DNA of 64,000 bases from Streptomyces caelestis (GCF_014205255.1 NZ_JACHNE010000001.1:7688001-7752000), one strand, 5' to 3'. Shown: positions 41,964-50,678, counted from the stretch's first letter. The notes: generated from the sequence alone by a model not told the origin. Program-made: numbers and translations.

Positions 41964-43375
41964 CAACCGCCGAGTTCGCGTCGGAGTCGTCGCAGGCCGG
42001 GGCGTTCGACCTCGGCGCACTGCTCGCCGAACGCGGAGCCGAGCGCTACGAGCTGCACACCCGGTACCTCAACCACCAGCTCCCGCGCATGCTGCACACC
42101 ATCGGCTTCGACAAGGTCTACGAGCGCGCCGAGGGCGCCTACTTCTACGACGCGGACGGCAACGACTACCTGGACATGCTCGCCGGGTTCGGGGTGATGG
42201 GGCTCGGCCGCCACCACCCCGTCGTGCGCAAGGCGCTGCACGACGTCCTGGACGCCCAGCTCGCCGACCTCACCCGGTTCGACTGCCAGCCGCTGCCCGG
42301 CCTGCTGGCCGAGAAGCTGCTCGCGCACAGCCCGCACCTGGACCGGGTGTTCTTCGGCAACAGCGGCACGGAAGCGGTCGAGGGAGCGCTGAAGTTCGCC
42401 CGGTTCGTCACCGGCAGGCCCAGGGTCCTGTACTGCGCGCACGCCTTCCACGGCCTGACCACCGGCGCCCTCTCCGTGAACGGCGAGTCCGGTTTCCGCG
42501 ACGGCTTCGCCCCGCTGCTGCCCGACACGGCCGTACCGCTCGGCGATCTCGACGCGCTGGAAAGGGAGTTGAGGAAGGGCGACGTCGCCGCCCTGATCGT
42601 CGAGCCGATCCAGGGCAAAGGCGTGCTGGAGGCCCCGCCCGGCTATCTGCGGGCCGCCCAGGAACTGCTGCACCGGCATCAGGCGCTGCTCATCGCCGAC
42701 GAGGTGCAGACGGGCCTCGGCCGCACCGGCCACTTCTACGGCTACCAGCACGAGGACGGCGTGGAACCCGACCTGGTGTGCGTGGCCAAGGCGCTCTCCG
42801 GCGGCTATGTGCCGGTGGGCGCCACGCTCGGCAAGGACTGGATCTTCAAGAAGGTCTACTCGTCGATGGACCGGGTGCTGGTCCACTCGGCGAGCTTCGG
42901 GTCCAACGCGCAGGCCATGGCGGCGGGTCTGGCGGTGCTGTCGGTGATGGAGAACGAGCAGATCGTCGCCGGCGTCCGCGCCAGCGGGGAACAGCTCCGG
43001 TCCCGGCTGGCGGCGTTGACGGACAAGTACGAGATGCTCGCCGACGTCCGCGGCCGGGGCCTGATGATCGGCATCGAGTTCGGCCGGCCGAAGTCGCTGA
43101 AGCTGCGCAGCCGCTGGGCCGTGCTCCAGGCCGCGCGCAAGGGACTGTTCGCGCAGATGGTCGTCGTACCGCTGCTCCAGAAGCACCGGATTCTCACCCA
43201 GGTCTCCGGCGACCACATGGAGGTGATCAAGCTGATCCCGCCGCTGATCATCGGCGAGCGGGAGGTGGACCGGTTCGTCGACGCCTTCACGGCCGTGATG
43301 GACGACGCGCACGACGGCGGGCTGGTCTGGGACTTCGGGAAGACGCTGGTCAAGCAGGCGGTGGCCCACCGGTAG
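41960..43375 (+). CDS. hpnO: Class III aminotransferase (HpnO-like, hopanoid C35 amine)
   Basis: The 471-residue PLP enzyme has the class III order: NDYLDMLAGFGVMGLGRHHP, FFGNSGTEAVEGALKFAR, then LIADEVQTGLGRTGHFYGYQ and the PLP lysine K277 in VAKALSGGYVPVG. Its coupling to dxs within the hopanoid operon supports the HpnO role of converting a ribosylhopane-derived aldehyde to aminobacteriohopanetriol. By sequence alone it could be an ornithine-type aminotransferase. It is the last gene of the operon and no strong hairpin follows. Confidence 0.88.
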   Translation: MTTAEFASESSQAGAFDLGALLAERGAERYELHTRYLNHQLPRMLHTIGFDKVYERAEGAYFYDADGNDYLDMLAGFGVMGLGRHHPVVRKALHDVLDAQLADLTRFDCQPLPGLLAEKLLAHSPHLDRVFFGNSGTEAVEGALKFARFVTGRPRVLYCAHAFHGLTTGALSVNGESGFRDGFAPLLPDTAVPLGDLDALERELRKGDVAALIVEPIQGKGVLEAPPGYLRAAQELLHRHQALLIADEVQTGLGRTGHFYGYQHEDGVEPDLVCVAKALSGGYVPVGATLGKDWIFKKVYSSMDRVLVHSASFGSNAQAMAAGLAVLSVMENEQIVAGVRASGEQLRSRLAALTDKYEMLADVRGRGLMIGIEFGRPKSLKLRSRWAVLQAARKGLFAQMVVVPLLQKHRILTQVSGDHMEVIKLIPPLIIGEREVDRFVDAFTAVMDDAHDGGLVWDFGKTLVKQAVAHR

Positions 43376-43383
43376 CGCTTGAG

Positions 43384-43419
43384 TTTGCCTCAGAGGCAAA
43401 CAATTTGCCGCTGAGGCAA
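43384..43419. promoter_or_regulatory. Tandem palindromic operator upstream of XRE/cupin regulator
   Basis: TTTGCCTC-A-GAGGCAAA (43384-43400) is a perfect palindrome. TTTGCC-GCTGA-GGCAA (43404-43419) is a second, imperfect copy, offset by 20 bp, about two helical turns. Both lie in the 64 bp between hpnO and the XRE gene, so autoregulation is likely. Read-through control of distal hopanoid transcription is also possible. Confidence 0.75.
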
Positions 43420-43439
43420 GGCTCCGGCTGAATGGAGGC

Positions 43440-44090
43440 ATGAGCTCCTCCGAGACCGAGCGGTCCTCCGGGGCCGACCCGTCGGCCGACCAGGCGGCCA
43501 GTGGTGCGCTGCCCGCCGTCGCGCCGCAGCTGCGTGCCCTGCGGCGCCGGGCCTCCCTGACCCTGGAGGTCGCTGCCCGCGCCGCCGGGCTGTCGCCCGC
43601 CCACCTCTCCCGCCTGGAGACCGGGCAGCGTCAGCCCTCCCTGCCGATGCTGCTGGCACTCGCCCGCATCTACGGTACGACCGTCTCCGAGCTGCTCGGC
43701 GAGACCGTCGCCGGCCGGGACGCCGTCGTCCGCGCCGCCGACATGGAACCGACCGCGGCGGGCGGCTGGACGTACTGGCAGGCCGGCGCTCCCGGGCGCG
43801 GGATGCAGGCTCTGCGGGTCCACGTCCCGTACGGCTCCCAGGGCGACATCGTGCGCGTCCACCCCGGCGAGGAGTGGCTCCATGTGCTCCGGGGACGGCT
43901 GCGACTGAGCCTCGGCGACACCACGCACCAGCTCGCGCCCGGCGACAGCGCCCACTTCGACTCGCTGACCCCGCACCGGATCGCCGCCCAGGACCCGGAC
44001 GGCGTCGAACTGCTCTTCGTCCACACCCTGCTGCAGAGCCCCACGGCCGCCCTGTGCCTGGGCACACCCACCCCCGGAGACATGCCATGA
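43440..44090 (+). CDS. XRE-family regulator with C-terminal cupin sensor
   Basis: The 216-residue protein has a flexible first 25 residues. A helix-turn-helix spans about 28-82 (LRALRRRASLTLEVAARAAG, SPAHLSRLETGQRQPSLPML) and a cupin domain about 115-205 (HPGEEWLHVLRGRLRLSLGD, APGDSAHFDSLTPHRI). Cupin-linked XRE regulators usually bind small ligands. The start is odd: GGAGG ends only one base before ATG 43440, and no in-frame alternative starts nearby. Leaderless translation is possible. Tandem palindromes just upstream suggest self-regulation. It overlaps the 39-residue membrane protein gene by 4 bp. Confidence 0.92.
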   Translation: MSSSETERSSGADPSADQAASGALPAVAPQLRALRRRASLTLEVAARAAGLSPAHLSRLETGQRQPSLPMLLALARIYGTTVSELLGETVAGRDAVVRAADMEPTAAGGWTYWQAGAPGRGMQALRVHVPYGSQGDIVRVHPGEEWLHVLRGRLRLSLGDTTHQLAPGDSAHFDSLTPHRIAAQDPDGVELLFVHTLLQSPTAALCLGTPTPGDMP

Positions 44091-44206
44091 AGGACATGGA
44101 AGAGAAGTTCCCCCGAGCCCTGTGGGTGCGGCTGTTCATCTACCTCGTGGTGGGGCACTTCTTCGCCGCTTTCGTGTACTTCCTGTTCGAGGCAGGGGCC
44201 CGCTAG
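44087..44206 (+). CDS. Small single-helix membrane protein (DUF6126-like)
   Basis: ATG 44087 overlaps the XRE gene stop (ATGA) and gives 39 residues, starting MKDMEEKFPRALWVR. One membrane helix (about 16-35, LFIYLVVGHFFAAFVYFLF) follows. From memory this matches the DUF6126 family, which often sits next to XRE/cupin regulators in Streptomyces. The coupling suggests it works with the regulator, perhaps as a membrane tether or a regulated product; that role is inferred. Confidence 0.78.
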   Translation: MKDMEEKFPRALWVRLFIYLVVGHFFAAFVYFLFEAGAR

Positions 44207-44214
44207 CCCCGTCC

Positions 44215-45012
44215 TCAGTCGAGCAGTCGCTCGCGCAGCCGCTCCCGGGTCGGGGCAGTGAGCCCGAGCCCCTTCTCCAGATAGGCGCCGACGCCGCCCC
44301 AGGTCTCGTCGATGGTGTCGAAGGCCGCCGCCAGGTACTCGGCGCGCGCGTCGAACAGGGGACTGAGCAGATCCATGACCTCGGGGGAGTAGGCCGAGGC
44401 GGCCGAGCTGCTGCGGTGCACCTTGTAGCGGCGGTGCTTGGCATTGGACTTCAGGTAGTCGTCCACGATCGCCTCGCGCTCGACGCCCAGGGCGAGCAGC
44501 GTCACCGCGATGGACAGGCCCGCGCGGTCCTTGCCCGCCGCGCAGTGCATCAGGGCGGGGACGCTGTCCTCGGCGAGCGCGTGCAGCACCTGGGAGTGCT
44601 CGGCCGTGCGGCTCCGGATGATCGCGCGGTACGAGGCGATCATCCGGTCCGCGCCCTTGCCGTCCGAGAGGATCGCGCGCAGCTGGTCCAGGTCGCCGTC
44701 GCGGACCATCCGCCAGAACTCGGCGCCGTCGGCCGGGTCGCTCAGCGGCAGGTTCACATTGCGCACGCCCGGCAGCTCGACGTCCGGCCCCTCCAGCTTC
44801 TGGTCCGCCGCGTTGCGGAAGTCGAAGATCGTGTGCAGGCCCAGGGTGGTCAGGAAGGCGGCGTCCTCCCCGGTCGCATGCGCGAGGTGGCCGCTGCGGA
44901 ACAGCACCCCCTGCCGCACCCGCCGTCCGTCCGCGGTCGGCAGTCCGCCCACATCGCGGAAGTTGCGCACTCCGGCCAGCTCGGGCTCGGTCGACGGGAC
45001 CTGCTGTGTCAC
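44215..45012 (-). CDS. Tyrosine/lipid phosphatase (PTP-like)
   Basis: GTG 45012 behind GGAGGA gives 265 residues. The phosphatase loop is HCAAGKDRAG with nucleophile Cys157 and Arg163, and the early block VRNFRDVGGLPTADGRRVRQG is typical of the atypical, LipA/MptpB-type tyrosine phosphatases. AAGKD in the loop suggests dual protein-tyrosine and phosphoinositide activity in known relatives. No signal peptide or kinase gene is nearby. It diverges from the alpha-galactosidase gene. Confidence 0.92.
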   Translation of the reverse strand: MTQQVPSTEPELAGVRNFRDVGGLPTADGRRVRQGVLFRSGHLAHATGEDAAFLTTLGLHTIFDFRNAADQKLEGPDVELPGVRNVNLPLSDPADGAEFWRMVRDGDLDQLRAILSDGKGADRMIASYRAIIRSRTAEHSQVLHALAEDSVPALMHCAAGKDRAGLSIAVTLLALGVEREAIVDDYLKSNAKHRRYKVHRSSSAASAYSPEVMDLLSPLFDARAEYLAAAFDTIDETWGGVGAYLEKGLGLTAPTRERLRERLLD

Positions 45013-45189
45013 GAGGGCTCCTCCCCTTCGGCGCCGCCGCCGCGGCTCGTCGACGGCACCACTCGACGATACGACATGCCTGCCTGGGGCAATGAGTTGT
45101 CCACAGGCGTTGCCGGGAGCCCCCGAAGCCCTCGATGATGTTGGGGCCTGGTCGTGCCTGATCGGGCCTGTTCGAATCTGTGAGGCTTG

Positions 45190-47265
45190 ATGCTGGACAT
45201 CTCCGAAGACGGTCGTACGTGGGTGCTCTCGGGGCCGGCCAGTAGTTACGCCGTCCATGTCACCGACCGCGACGAACTGCTGCACCTGCACTGGGGCGCC
45301 CGGATCGGCCTCGCCGACGCCGAGGCCCTCGCCGTCCGGCCGCTGCCGGAGTACTGGCCCTTCGAGTCCCCGCTCGACGGGCGCGAGGAGTATCCGGTCG
45401 AGGGCGGTCCCCGTTTCGTCCGGCCCGCCCTGTCCCTGCGCACCCCGGAGCGGCGCGGCACCGAGTGGACCTACGAGGGGCATGACGCCGAGGGCGGCGA
45501 GCTGCGGCTGCGCTTTCGCGACGGTGACCTGACCGTCACACTGCACTACCGGATGCGCTCCTCCGCGGACGTCGTCGAGCGCTGGGTGACCCTCGACAAC
45601 CGCGGACCCGCCGTCGAGGTGCTGCGCGCCGACTCCGCCACCTGGACCCTGCCCGACCGCGACACCTGGCGGCTGTCCCAGCTGCACGGCCGCTGGGGCG
45701 CCGAGTCCCGGCTGGAGCGCTCCGTCCTCACGCACGGCGAGAAGGTCATCGGCAGCCGCCGCGGCCACACCGGTCACCAGCACCTGCCGTGGGTCGCGCT
45801 CGACACCGACGCGACCGAGGAGCGTGGCGAGGTCTACGGATGCGCCCTGGGCTGGTCCGGCTCCTGGCGGATCGCCGTGGCCCAGCTGCCGGACGCGCGC
45901 GTGCAGATCACCGGCGGGGCCGGGTACGACGAGTCGGGCCTGCTGACGCTGGGCACGGGGGAGTCGTACACGACCCCCGTCTTCGCCGGGCTCTGGAGCG
46001 ACGGCGGCCACGGCGGGGCCAGCCGCGCCTGGCACGCCTACCAGCGGGCGTACGTGATCCCGGACGCCGATCAGGACCGGCCGGTGCTGTTCAACTCCTG
46101 GGAGGCCACCGAGTTCGACATCTCCGAGGAGCAGCAGCGGGTGCTCGCCGAGCGGGCCGCCGCCATGGGAGTCGAGCTGTTCGTGGTCGACGACGGCTGG
46201 TTCGGGGCGCGCACCAGCGACCGGGCCGGGCTCGGTGACTGGACGCCCAACCCCGACCGCTTCCCCGGCGGTCTCAAGCCGCTCGCCGACCACGTGCACG
46301 GCCTCGGCATGCAGTTCGGGATCTGGGTCGAGCCGGAGATGGTCAACCCGGACAGCGACCTGTACCGCGCGCACCCGGACTGGGTGCAGTACCAACCGGG
46401 GCGAAAGCGAACAGAGTTCCGCAATCAGCTCGTACTGAACCTCGCCCGCGAGGACGTCCAGGAGTATCTCTGGCGGCAGCTCGACGGGCTCCTCTCCAGC
46501 GCCCCGATCGACTACGTCAAGTGGGACTTCAACCGCTGCTTCACCGACGCCGGCTGGCCGGACGACCTCTACCCGCAGCGGCTGTGGGTCGACCACGTCC
46601 ATGCTCTGTACGCCCTGCTGGACCGGCTGCGGGCCGCCCACCCCGGGGTGGCCTTCGAGTCCTGCTCGGGTGGCGGCGGCCGGATCGACCTCGGTGTGCT
46701 CGGCCGCACGGACCAGGTGTGGACCTCGGACAACACCGACCCGCTCGACCGGCTCGCCATCCAGCACGGCTTCAGCCAGGTCCATCCGGCCCGGGCCATG
46801 GCCGCCTGGGTCACCGACAGTCCGAACGCCATGCTCAATCAGCGGGCCAGTTCCCTGCGGTTCCGGTTCGTCAGTGCCATGGCCGGAGTGCTCGGGGTCG
46901 GCGGCGACCTCACGAAGTGGACGCAGGAGGAGCTCGCCGAGGCTCGGGACTGGGTGGGGCTCTACAAGGAGATCCGGCCTGTGGTGCAGCGCGGCGACCT
47001 GTACCGGCTGCGCCCGCCGGAGGGCGGGTTGAGCGCCGTGCAGTACGTCCTCGGCGACGAGACCGTCGTCCTCGCCTGGCTCCAGGCGCAGCGCTACGGC
47101 GAACCCGTTCCGGCGCTCCGGCTGCGCGGCCTCGACCCCGCGGCATCGTACGAATGCCTCGAAACGGGCGAAGTTCACCGGGGTGCGGTGCTACTCCATC
47201 ACGGGCTGCGGGTCGGTCTGCGCGGGGATCTGGACGCCACCGTCGTCCGGCTTCGACGTAAGTAG
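45190..47265 (+). CDS. GH36 alpha-galactosidase
   Basis: ATG 45190 (GTGAGG upstream; TTG 45187 is in frame but less likely) gives 691 residues without a signal peptide, so it is intracellular. The order is an N-terminal beta-sandwich, a central barrel and a C-terminal beta domain. FVVDDGWFGARTSD starts the active site, the nucleophile is D446 in YVKWDFNR, and the acid/base is D514 in WTSDNTD. The C-x-x-G-x-G-R motif reads ESCSGGGGR. It would hydrolyse terminal alpha-galactose from imported oligosaccharides. No transporter gene is adjacent. Confidence 0.95.
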   Translation: MLDISEDGRTWVLSGPASSYAVHVTDRDELLHLHWGARIGLADAEALAVRPLPEYWPFESPLDGREEYPVEGGPRFVRPALSLRTPERRGTEWTYEGHDAEGGELRLRFRDGDLTVTLHYRMRSSADVVERWVTLDNRGPAVEVLRADSATWTLPDRDTWRLSQLHGRWGAESRLERSVLTHGEKVIGSRRGHTGHQHLPWVALDTDATEERGEVYGCALGWSGSWRIAVAQLPDARVQITGGAGYDESGLLTLGTGESYTTPVFAGLWSDGGHGGASRAWHAYQRAYVIPDADQDRPVLFNSWEATEFDISEEQQRVLAERAAAMGVELFVVDDGWFGARTSDRAGLGDWTPNPDRFPGGLKPLADHVHGLGMQFGIWVEPEMVNPDSDLYRAHPDWVQYQPGRKRTEFRNQLVLNLAREDVQEYLWRQLDGLLSSAPIDYVKWDFNRCFTDAGWPDDLYPQRLWVDHVHALYALLDRLRAAHPGVAFESCSGGGGRIDLGVLGRTDQVWTSDNTDPLDRLAIQHGFSQVHPARAMAAWVTDSPNAMLNQRASSLRFRFVSAMAGVLGVGGDLTKWTQEELAEARDWVGLYKEIRPVVQRGDLYRLRPPEGGLSAVQYVLGDETVVLAWLQAQRYGEPVPALRLRGLDPAASYECLETGEVHRGAVLLHHGLRVGLRGDLDATVVRLRRK

Positions 47266-47554
47266 CCGTTCTGTCCGAATAAGGAGTGCTTCGGTTATTT
47301 CGGCATAACGTGCCCCGATCGTAAAGGAGATGAGGTCGGGGTGCGTGAGCATCGTCATATTCGTGACGATGTGTTGTTGCCATGTGCACGTAATTCAGGT
47401 GTTGTTCAGGGGTATTGAGGAAAGCGGGAGATCGGTAATCCACGCTCCGTGACGGAAAACGTGCCGACGCGTCAAGGAAAACGCCGTCACAGGCAACCGC
47501 AAGCTTGTCCGGTTGCGTCTTGGTCGCTTACGTTCCACACCAATCCGGACGGAC
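47266..47554. other. Gene-free leader/promoter region of M23 peptidase gene
   Basis: There is no coding signal. CATCGTCA and TGACGATG (47350-47371) form a perfect 8-bp inverted repeat with a 6-nt loop that may terminate the alpha-galactosidase transcript. The rest is unusually A/T-rich for this genome and probably holds the promoter for the riboswitch-led transcript. Confidence 0.5.
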
Positions 47555-47735
47555 GCCTAATCCTGCCGCCGCCCGGAGCCCCACACACTGACCCGACGTA
47601 CGGCAGGAGCGGGGGACCCACAGGTAAGACGCCTGTTCCGGTTCCCGGAACGGCTTGGGGTTAAGCCGCGCCTCGGCGCGGCCGGGCATCTCCAGCCCGA
47701 ACCCGACAGCTCACCTCGTAGGCGCCGGAGAGGAA
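47555..47735 (+). promoter_or_regulatory. Probable ydaO-yuaA (cyclic di-AMP) riboswitch
   Basis: The leader contains the conserved blocks of actinobacterial ydaO elements in order: CCTGCCGCC, CGGCAGGAGCGGGGGACCCA (47601-47620), GGTAA and CGGCTTGGGGTTAAGCCGCG. Then come GGGCATCTCCAGCCCGAACC (47684-47703) and GACAGCTCACCTCGTAGGC (47705-47723). This class senses c-di-AMP and usually controls wall hydrolase or resuscitation factor genes in Streptomyces. Here it leads directly into a LysM/M23 peptidase gene, which fits. Boundaries are approximate. Confidence 0.88.
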
Positions 47736-47741
47736 TTCGCC

Positions 47742-48686
47742 ATGCCCGCGAAGGGTAAGCACCGCCGCCCGAAGACCCAGCGTTTCACCCGCTCCATCGC
47801 CGTCGCCGGAACCGGTGGGGCCGCTCTCGCCCTTCCGCTCATGGGGGCCGCCGGCGCCCACGCCGCCACCCCGCAGTCGGCTCCGGAAAAGACCGTCCAG
47901 TCCGCTCCGGCCGCCGAGAAGAAGGCCCCCGAAAAGGCCACGAGCGCCCGTACGTACACCGTGCAGGCCGGTGACTATCTCGCGAAGATCGCCGACGAGC
48001 AGAACGTCGACGGGGGCTGGAAGAAGCTCTACTCGGACAACCGTGACGCCGTCGGCGACGACCCGTCGCTGATCCACCCGGGCCTGAAGCTGTCGATCGA
48101 CAAGAAGGCGGCGGCGAGCGAGTCCAAGTCCCCGGCCCCGTCGAAGCCCTCGGCTCCGAAGTCCACGAAGTCCTCGGCTTCCAAGTCCTCGGCTTCGAAG
48201 TCGTCCGCCTCCGAGTCGTCCTCGAAGCCGGCTGCCGCCAAGCCGGCTGCCGCCAAGCCGGCCGCCGCGGCCTCCAGCGGCTACAGCGCTCCGGTGGACG
48301 GCGCCACCGTCGGCACGCCATACCGGATGTCCGGCAGCATGTGGTCCAGCGGCTACCACACCGGTGTCGACTTCGTCGTCCCGACCGGTACCTCGCTCAA
48401 GGCCGTCGGTGCGGGCACGGTCGTCTCCGCCGGCTGGGGCGGCGCGTACGGCAACCAGGTCGTCATCAAGCTGAACGACGGCAGCTACGCGCAGTACGCC
48501 CACCTGTCCTCGCTCTCCGTCTCGGCGGGCCAGACCGTGAGTGCCGGACAGCAGATCGGCCTCTCCGGTGCCACCGGCAACGTGACCGGACCGCACCTGC
48601 ACTTCGAGATCCGCACCACGCCGGACTACGGCTCGGACGTGGACCCGGTCGCCTACCTGCGCTCGCACGGCGTCTCCGTCGGCTGA
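47742..48686 (+). CDS. Secreted LysM-M23 wall peptidase
   Basis: ATG 47742 follows GAGAGGA and gives 314 residues. It has a basic start and signal segment (about 18-41), then LysM (71-118, TYTVQAGDYLAKIADEQNVD) for peptidoglycan binding. A Ser/Lys/Pro/Ala-rich linker spans 122-178, and the M23 metallopeptidase domain (180-310) has H206, D210 and H285/H287 (HLHFE) as zinc ligands. It should cleave peptidoglycan cross-links outside the cell. The c-di-AMP riboswitch upstream would link its expression to turgor or potassium status. Confidence 0.96.
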   Translation: MPAKGKHRRPKTQRFTRSIAVAGTGGAALALPLMGAAGAHAATPQSAPEKTVQSAPAAEKKAPEKATSARTYTVQAGDYLAKIADEQNVDGGWKKLYSDNRDAVGDDPSLIHPGLKLSIDKKAAASESKSPAPSKPSAPKSTKSSASKSSASKSSASESSSKPAAAKPAAAKPAAAASSGYSAPVDGATVGTPYRMSGSMWSSGYHTGVDFVVPTGTSLKAVGAGTVVSAGWGGAYGNQVVIKLNDGSYAQYAHLSSLSVSAGQTVSAGQQIGLSGATGNVTGPHLHFEIRTTPDYGSDVDPVAYLRSHGVSVG

Positions 48687-48722
48687 CCGACCGCACGACC
48701 ACCTGCCTGACACGCAACCGTC

Positions 48723-48750
48723 GGCCGGACCCCGATCCCCGGGTCCGGCC
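48723..48750 (+). terminator. Terminator after M23 peptidase gene
   Basis: GGCCGGACCC pairs with GGGTCCGGCC across an 8-nt loop, 37 bp after the stop. Confidence 0.8.
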
Positions 48751-48844
48751 TTCGGTGTGTGCGTGTGCTTGTACTGATCGGCCGGCCCCGGCCCAAGGGA
48801 TCGACAGCGGGCGGCAGTTGGGACAGAGTGATCCCGTCCGGAGC

Positions 48845-48856
48845 GCAAGCGCTTTC
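48845..48856. promoter_or_regulatory. LacI-type operator candidate
   Basis: GCAAGCGCTTTC contains the palindrome AAGCGCTT, the core of many LacI-family sites in actinobacteria. It lies 40 bp before the start of the DUF6250-like gene and suggests carbohydrate-linked repression. Confidence 0.5.
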
Positions 48857-48895
48857 TAGAGCCTTCCAGGCGGAGCCCCCAAGGAGACGTGTCCC

Positions 48896-49612
48896 GTGCC
48901 GACCACCCGCAGAGCGTTCGCAGCCCTCGCCGCCGGAGCCGCCCTGGCGACCCTCGCCCCGACGGGCGCCGCGTACGCCACGCCCCGGCACCGCCGCCTC
49001 ATCGCCCACGACGACTTCTGCCACGGCCTCGGCCAGTGGGCGACCGAACTCCAGGACGGCGGCACCGTCACCGCCTCGCGCGGCGTTCTGGAGATCGACG
49101 TGCCGAGCGGGGCGACCGTGTGGTTCAGGCGGCGGCTCGACGGGCCGTACGTCCTCGAGTACACCGCCACGCCGGTCTCCGCGGGCGGGCCCAACGACCG
49201 GGTCTCGGATCTCAACAACTTCTGGAACGCGACCGACGTCCGCTCCCCGGGTGATCTCTTCGCCACGCCGCGCGGTGGGGCGCTGGAGGAGTACGACCAC
49301 CTGACGACGTACTACGCCGGTTACGGTGCCAACCACAACACCACGACCCGGCTGCGGCGGTACGTCGGCGAGCCCGGTGTCCGGCCCTTGATCTACGACT
49401 ACACCGAGCCGCTGCTGGTGCCGGGTGAGCCCAACCGGGTACGGATCGTCTCCGACGGTTCGACGGTCAGGTGGTGGAACAACGGGCGCCTCGTCTTCGA
49501 CTACACGGACTCGCAGCCGTACACCAGCGGGCATTTCGCGTTCCGGACCGTGTGGAGCCACTTCCGGATCACGGGCTTCCGGGTGTGGCGACTGACCCCC
49601 CAACATCGCTGA
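48896..49612 (+). CDS. Tat-exported DUF6250-like protein
   Basis: GTG 48896 (AAGGAG 9 bp upstream) gives 238 residues. TTRRAFAALAAGAALATLAP at the start is a twin-arginine signal, with cleavage near AAYA. The mature part is beta-rich (HDDFCHGLGQWATELQDGG, NDRVSDLNNFWNATD, VRWWNNGRLVFDYTD) and matches what I recall as the DUF6250, concanavalin-like group found near polysaccharide-degrading genes. A LacI-type operator upstream supports a carbohydrate role. No catalytic residues can be assigned, and binding to a plant or wall polysaccharide is a guess. Confidence 0.78.
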   Translation: MPTTRRAFAALAAGAALATLAPTGAAYATPRHRRLIAHDDFCHGLGQWATELQDGGTVTASRGVLEIDVPSGATVWFRRRLDGPYVLEYTATPVSAGGPNDRVSDLNNFWNATDVRSPGDLFATPRGGALEEYDHLTTYYAGYGANHNTTTRLRRYVGEPGVRPLIYDYTEPLLVPGEPNRVRIVSDGSTVRWWNNGRLVFDYTDSQPYTSGHFAFRTVWSHFRITGFRVWRLTPQHR

Positions 49613-49724
49613 CGGATGAACTATTCCGGAGTTGGTGAACACTTGGGGAGTGGCTTATCTCACCGCCCGTCAACCCCTGCCTACGGTCGCGTAGGTCACA
49701 TTAGAGGGTGAATCATGAGCGGCT

Positions 49725-50543
49725 GTGGCAGACGATTCGAAGAGTGACAGCAAAGCAGTGATCGGGTCGTACGTGGCGGTGGGGGACAGCTTCACCGAGG
49801 GCGTCGGTGATCCCGGCCCCGACGGGGCGTTCGTCGGCTGGGCCGACCGGTTCGCCGTCCTGCTCGCCGACCGCCGGCCCGAAGGCGACTTCCAATACAC
49901 CAACCTCGCCGTGCGCGGGAAGCTCCTCGACCAGATCGTGGCGGACCAGGTTCCGCGGGCCGTCGAAATGGCCCCCGACCTCGTCTCGTTCTGCGCCGGG
50001 GGCAACGACATCCTCCGGCCCGGTACCGACCCCGACGAGGTGGCCGAGCGGTTCGAGCGGTCCCTCGTGCGGCTGACCGCCGTGGCCGGCACGGTGATGG
50101 TGACGACCGGGTTCGACACCCGTGGGATGCCCGTGCTCAAGCACCTGCGGGGCAAGATCGCGACGTACAACGGGCATGTCCGGGCCATCGCCGACCGGTA
50201 CGGCTGTCCGGTGCTCGACCTGTGGTCCCTGCGCAGTGTCCAGGACCGCAGGGCCTGGGATGCCGACCGGCTGCACCTGTCGCCGGAGGGGCACACGCGG
50301 GTGGCGCTCCGCGCGGGACAGGTGCTCGGGCTGGAGGTCCCGGCCGACCCGGAGCAGCCGTGGCCGCCGCTGCCGGCCCGGGGGGCGCTTGAGGTTCGGC
50401 GGGACGATGTGCACTGGGCGCGGGAGTTTCTGGTGCCGTGGATCGGGCGGCGGCTGCGTGGGGAGTCGTCGGGGGACCATGTGACGGCCAAGGGGGCCCT
50501 GTCGCCGGAGGACATCAGGATGCGGATCGCTTCGGTGGCGTGA
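49725..50543 (+). CDS. SGNH/GDSL-type hydrolase
   Basis: GTG 49725 gives 272 residues with no signal peptide. Block I is GDSFTEG (Ser22), block III is FCAGGNDI, and the late DRLHLSPEGH supplies Asp and His of the triad. These enzymes cleave ester bonds in lipids or acylated sugars. The lack of a secretion signal points to an intracellular substrate. The ribosome site is weak (GAGGGTGAATC, about 15 bp upstream). It is convergent with the beta-lactamase-like gene. Confidence 0.92.
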   Translation: MADDSKSDSKAVIGSYVAVGDSFTEGVGDPGPDGAFVGWADRFAVLLADRRPEGDFQYTNLAVRGKLLDQIVADQVPRAVEMAPDLVSFCAGGNDILRPGTDPDEVAERFERSLVRLTAVAGTVMVTTGFDTRGMPVLKHLRGKIATYNGHVRAIADRYGCPVLDLWSLRSVQDRRAWDADRLHLSPEGHTRVALRAGQVLGLEVPADPEQPWPPLPARGALEVRRDDVHWAREFLVPWIGRRLRGESSGDHVTAKGALSPEDIRMRIASVA

Positions 50544-50678
50544 GGGGTGAGTCCTGCGGGTGCGGGTGCCTGCGGCGGCCTGCGCGGTTCGGTGGGGTGC
50601 GCGCCTTCGCCTCCGCGCGGGTGGTGGGTGCACACCTCGACCCTCGCCCAGCTGGAAGTACCCCAAGGCCACCGTTGA

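Noticed and set aside
45013..47178. Minus-strand frame extending the phosphatase to 987 codons
   Set aside because: The phosphatase has its own GTG with GGAGGA at 45012; the extension is antisense to the alpha-galactosidase gene and lacks domains.
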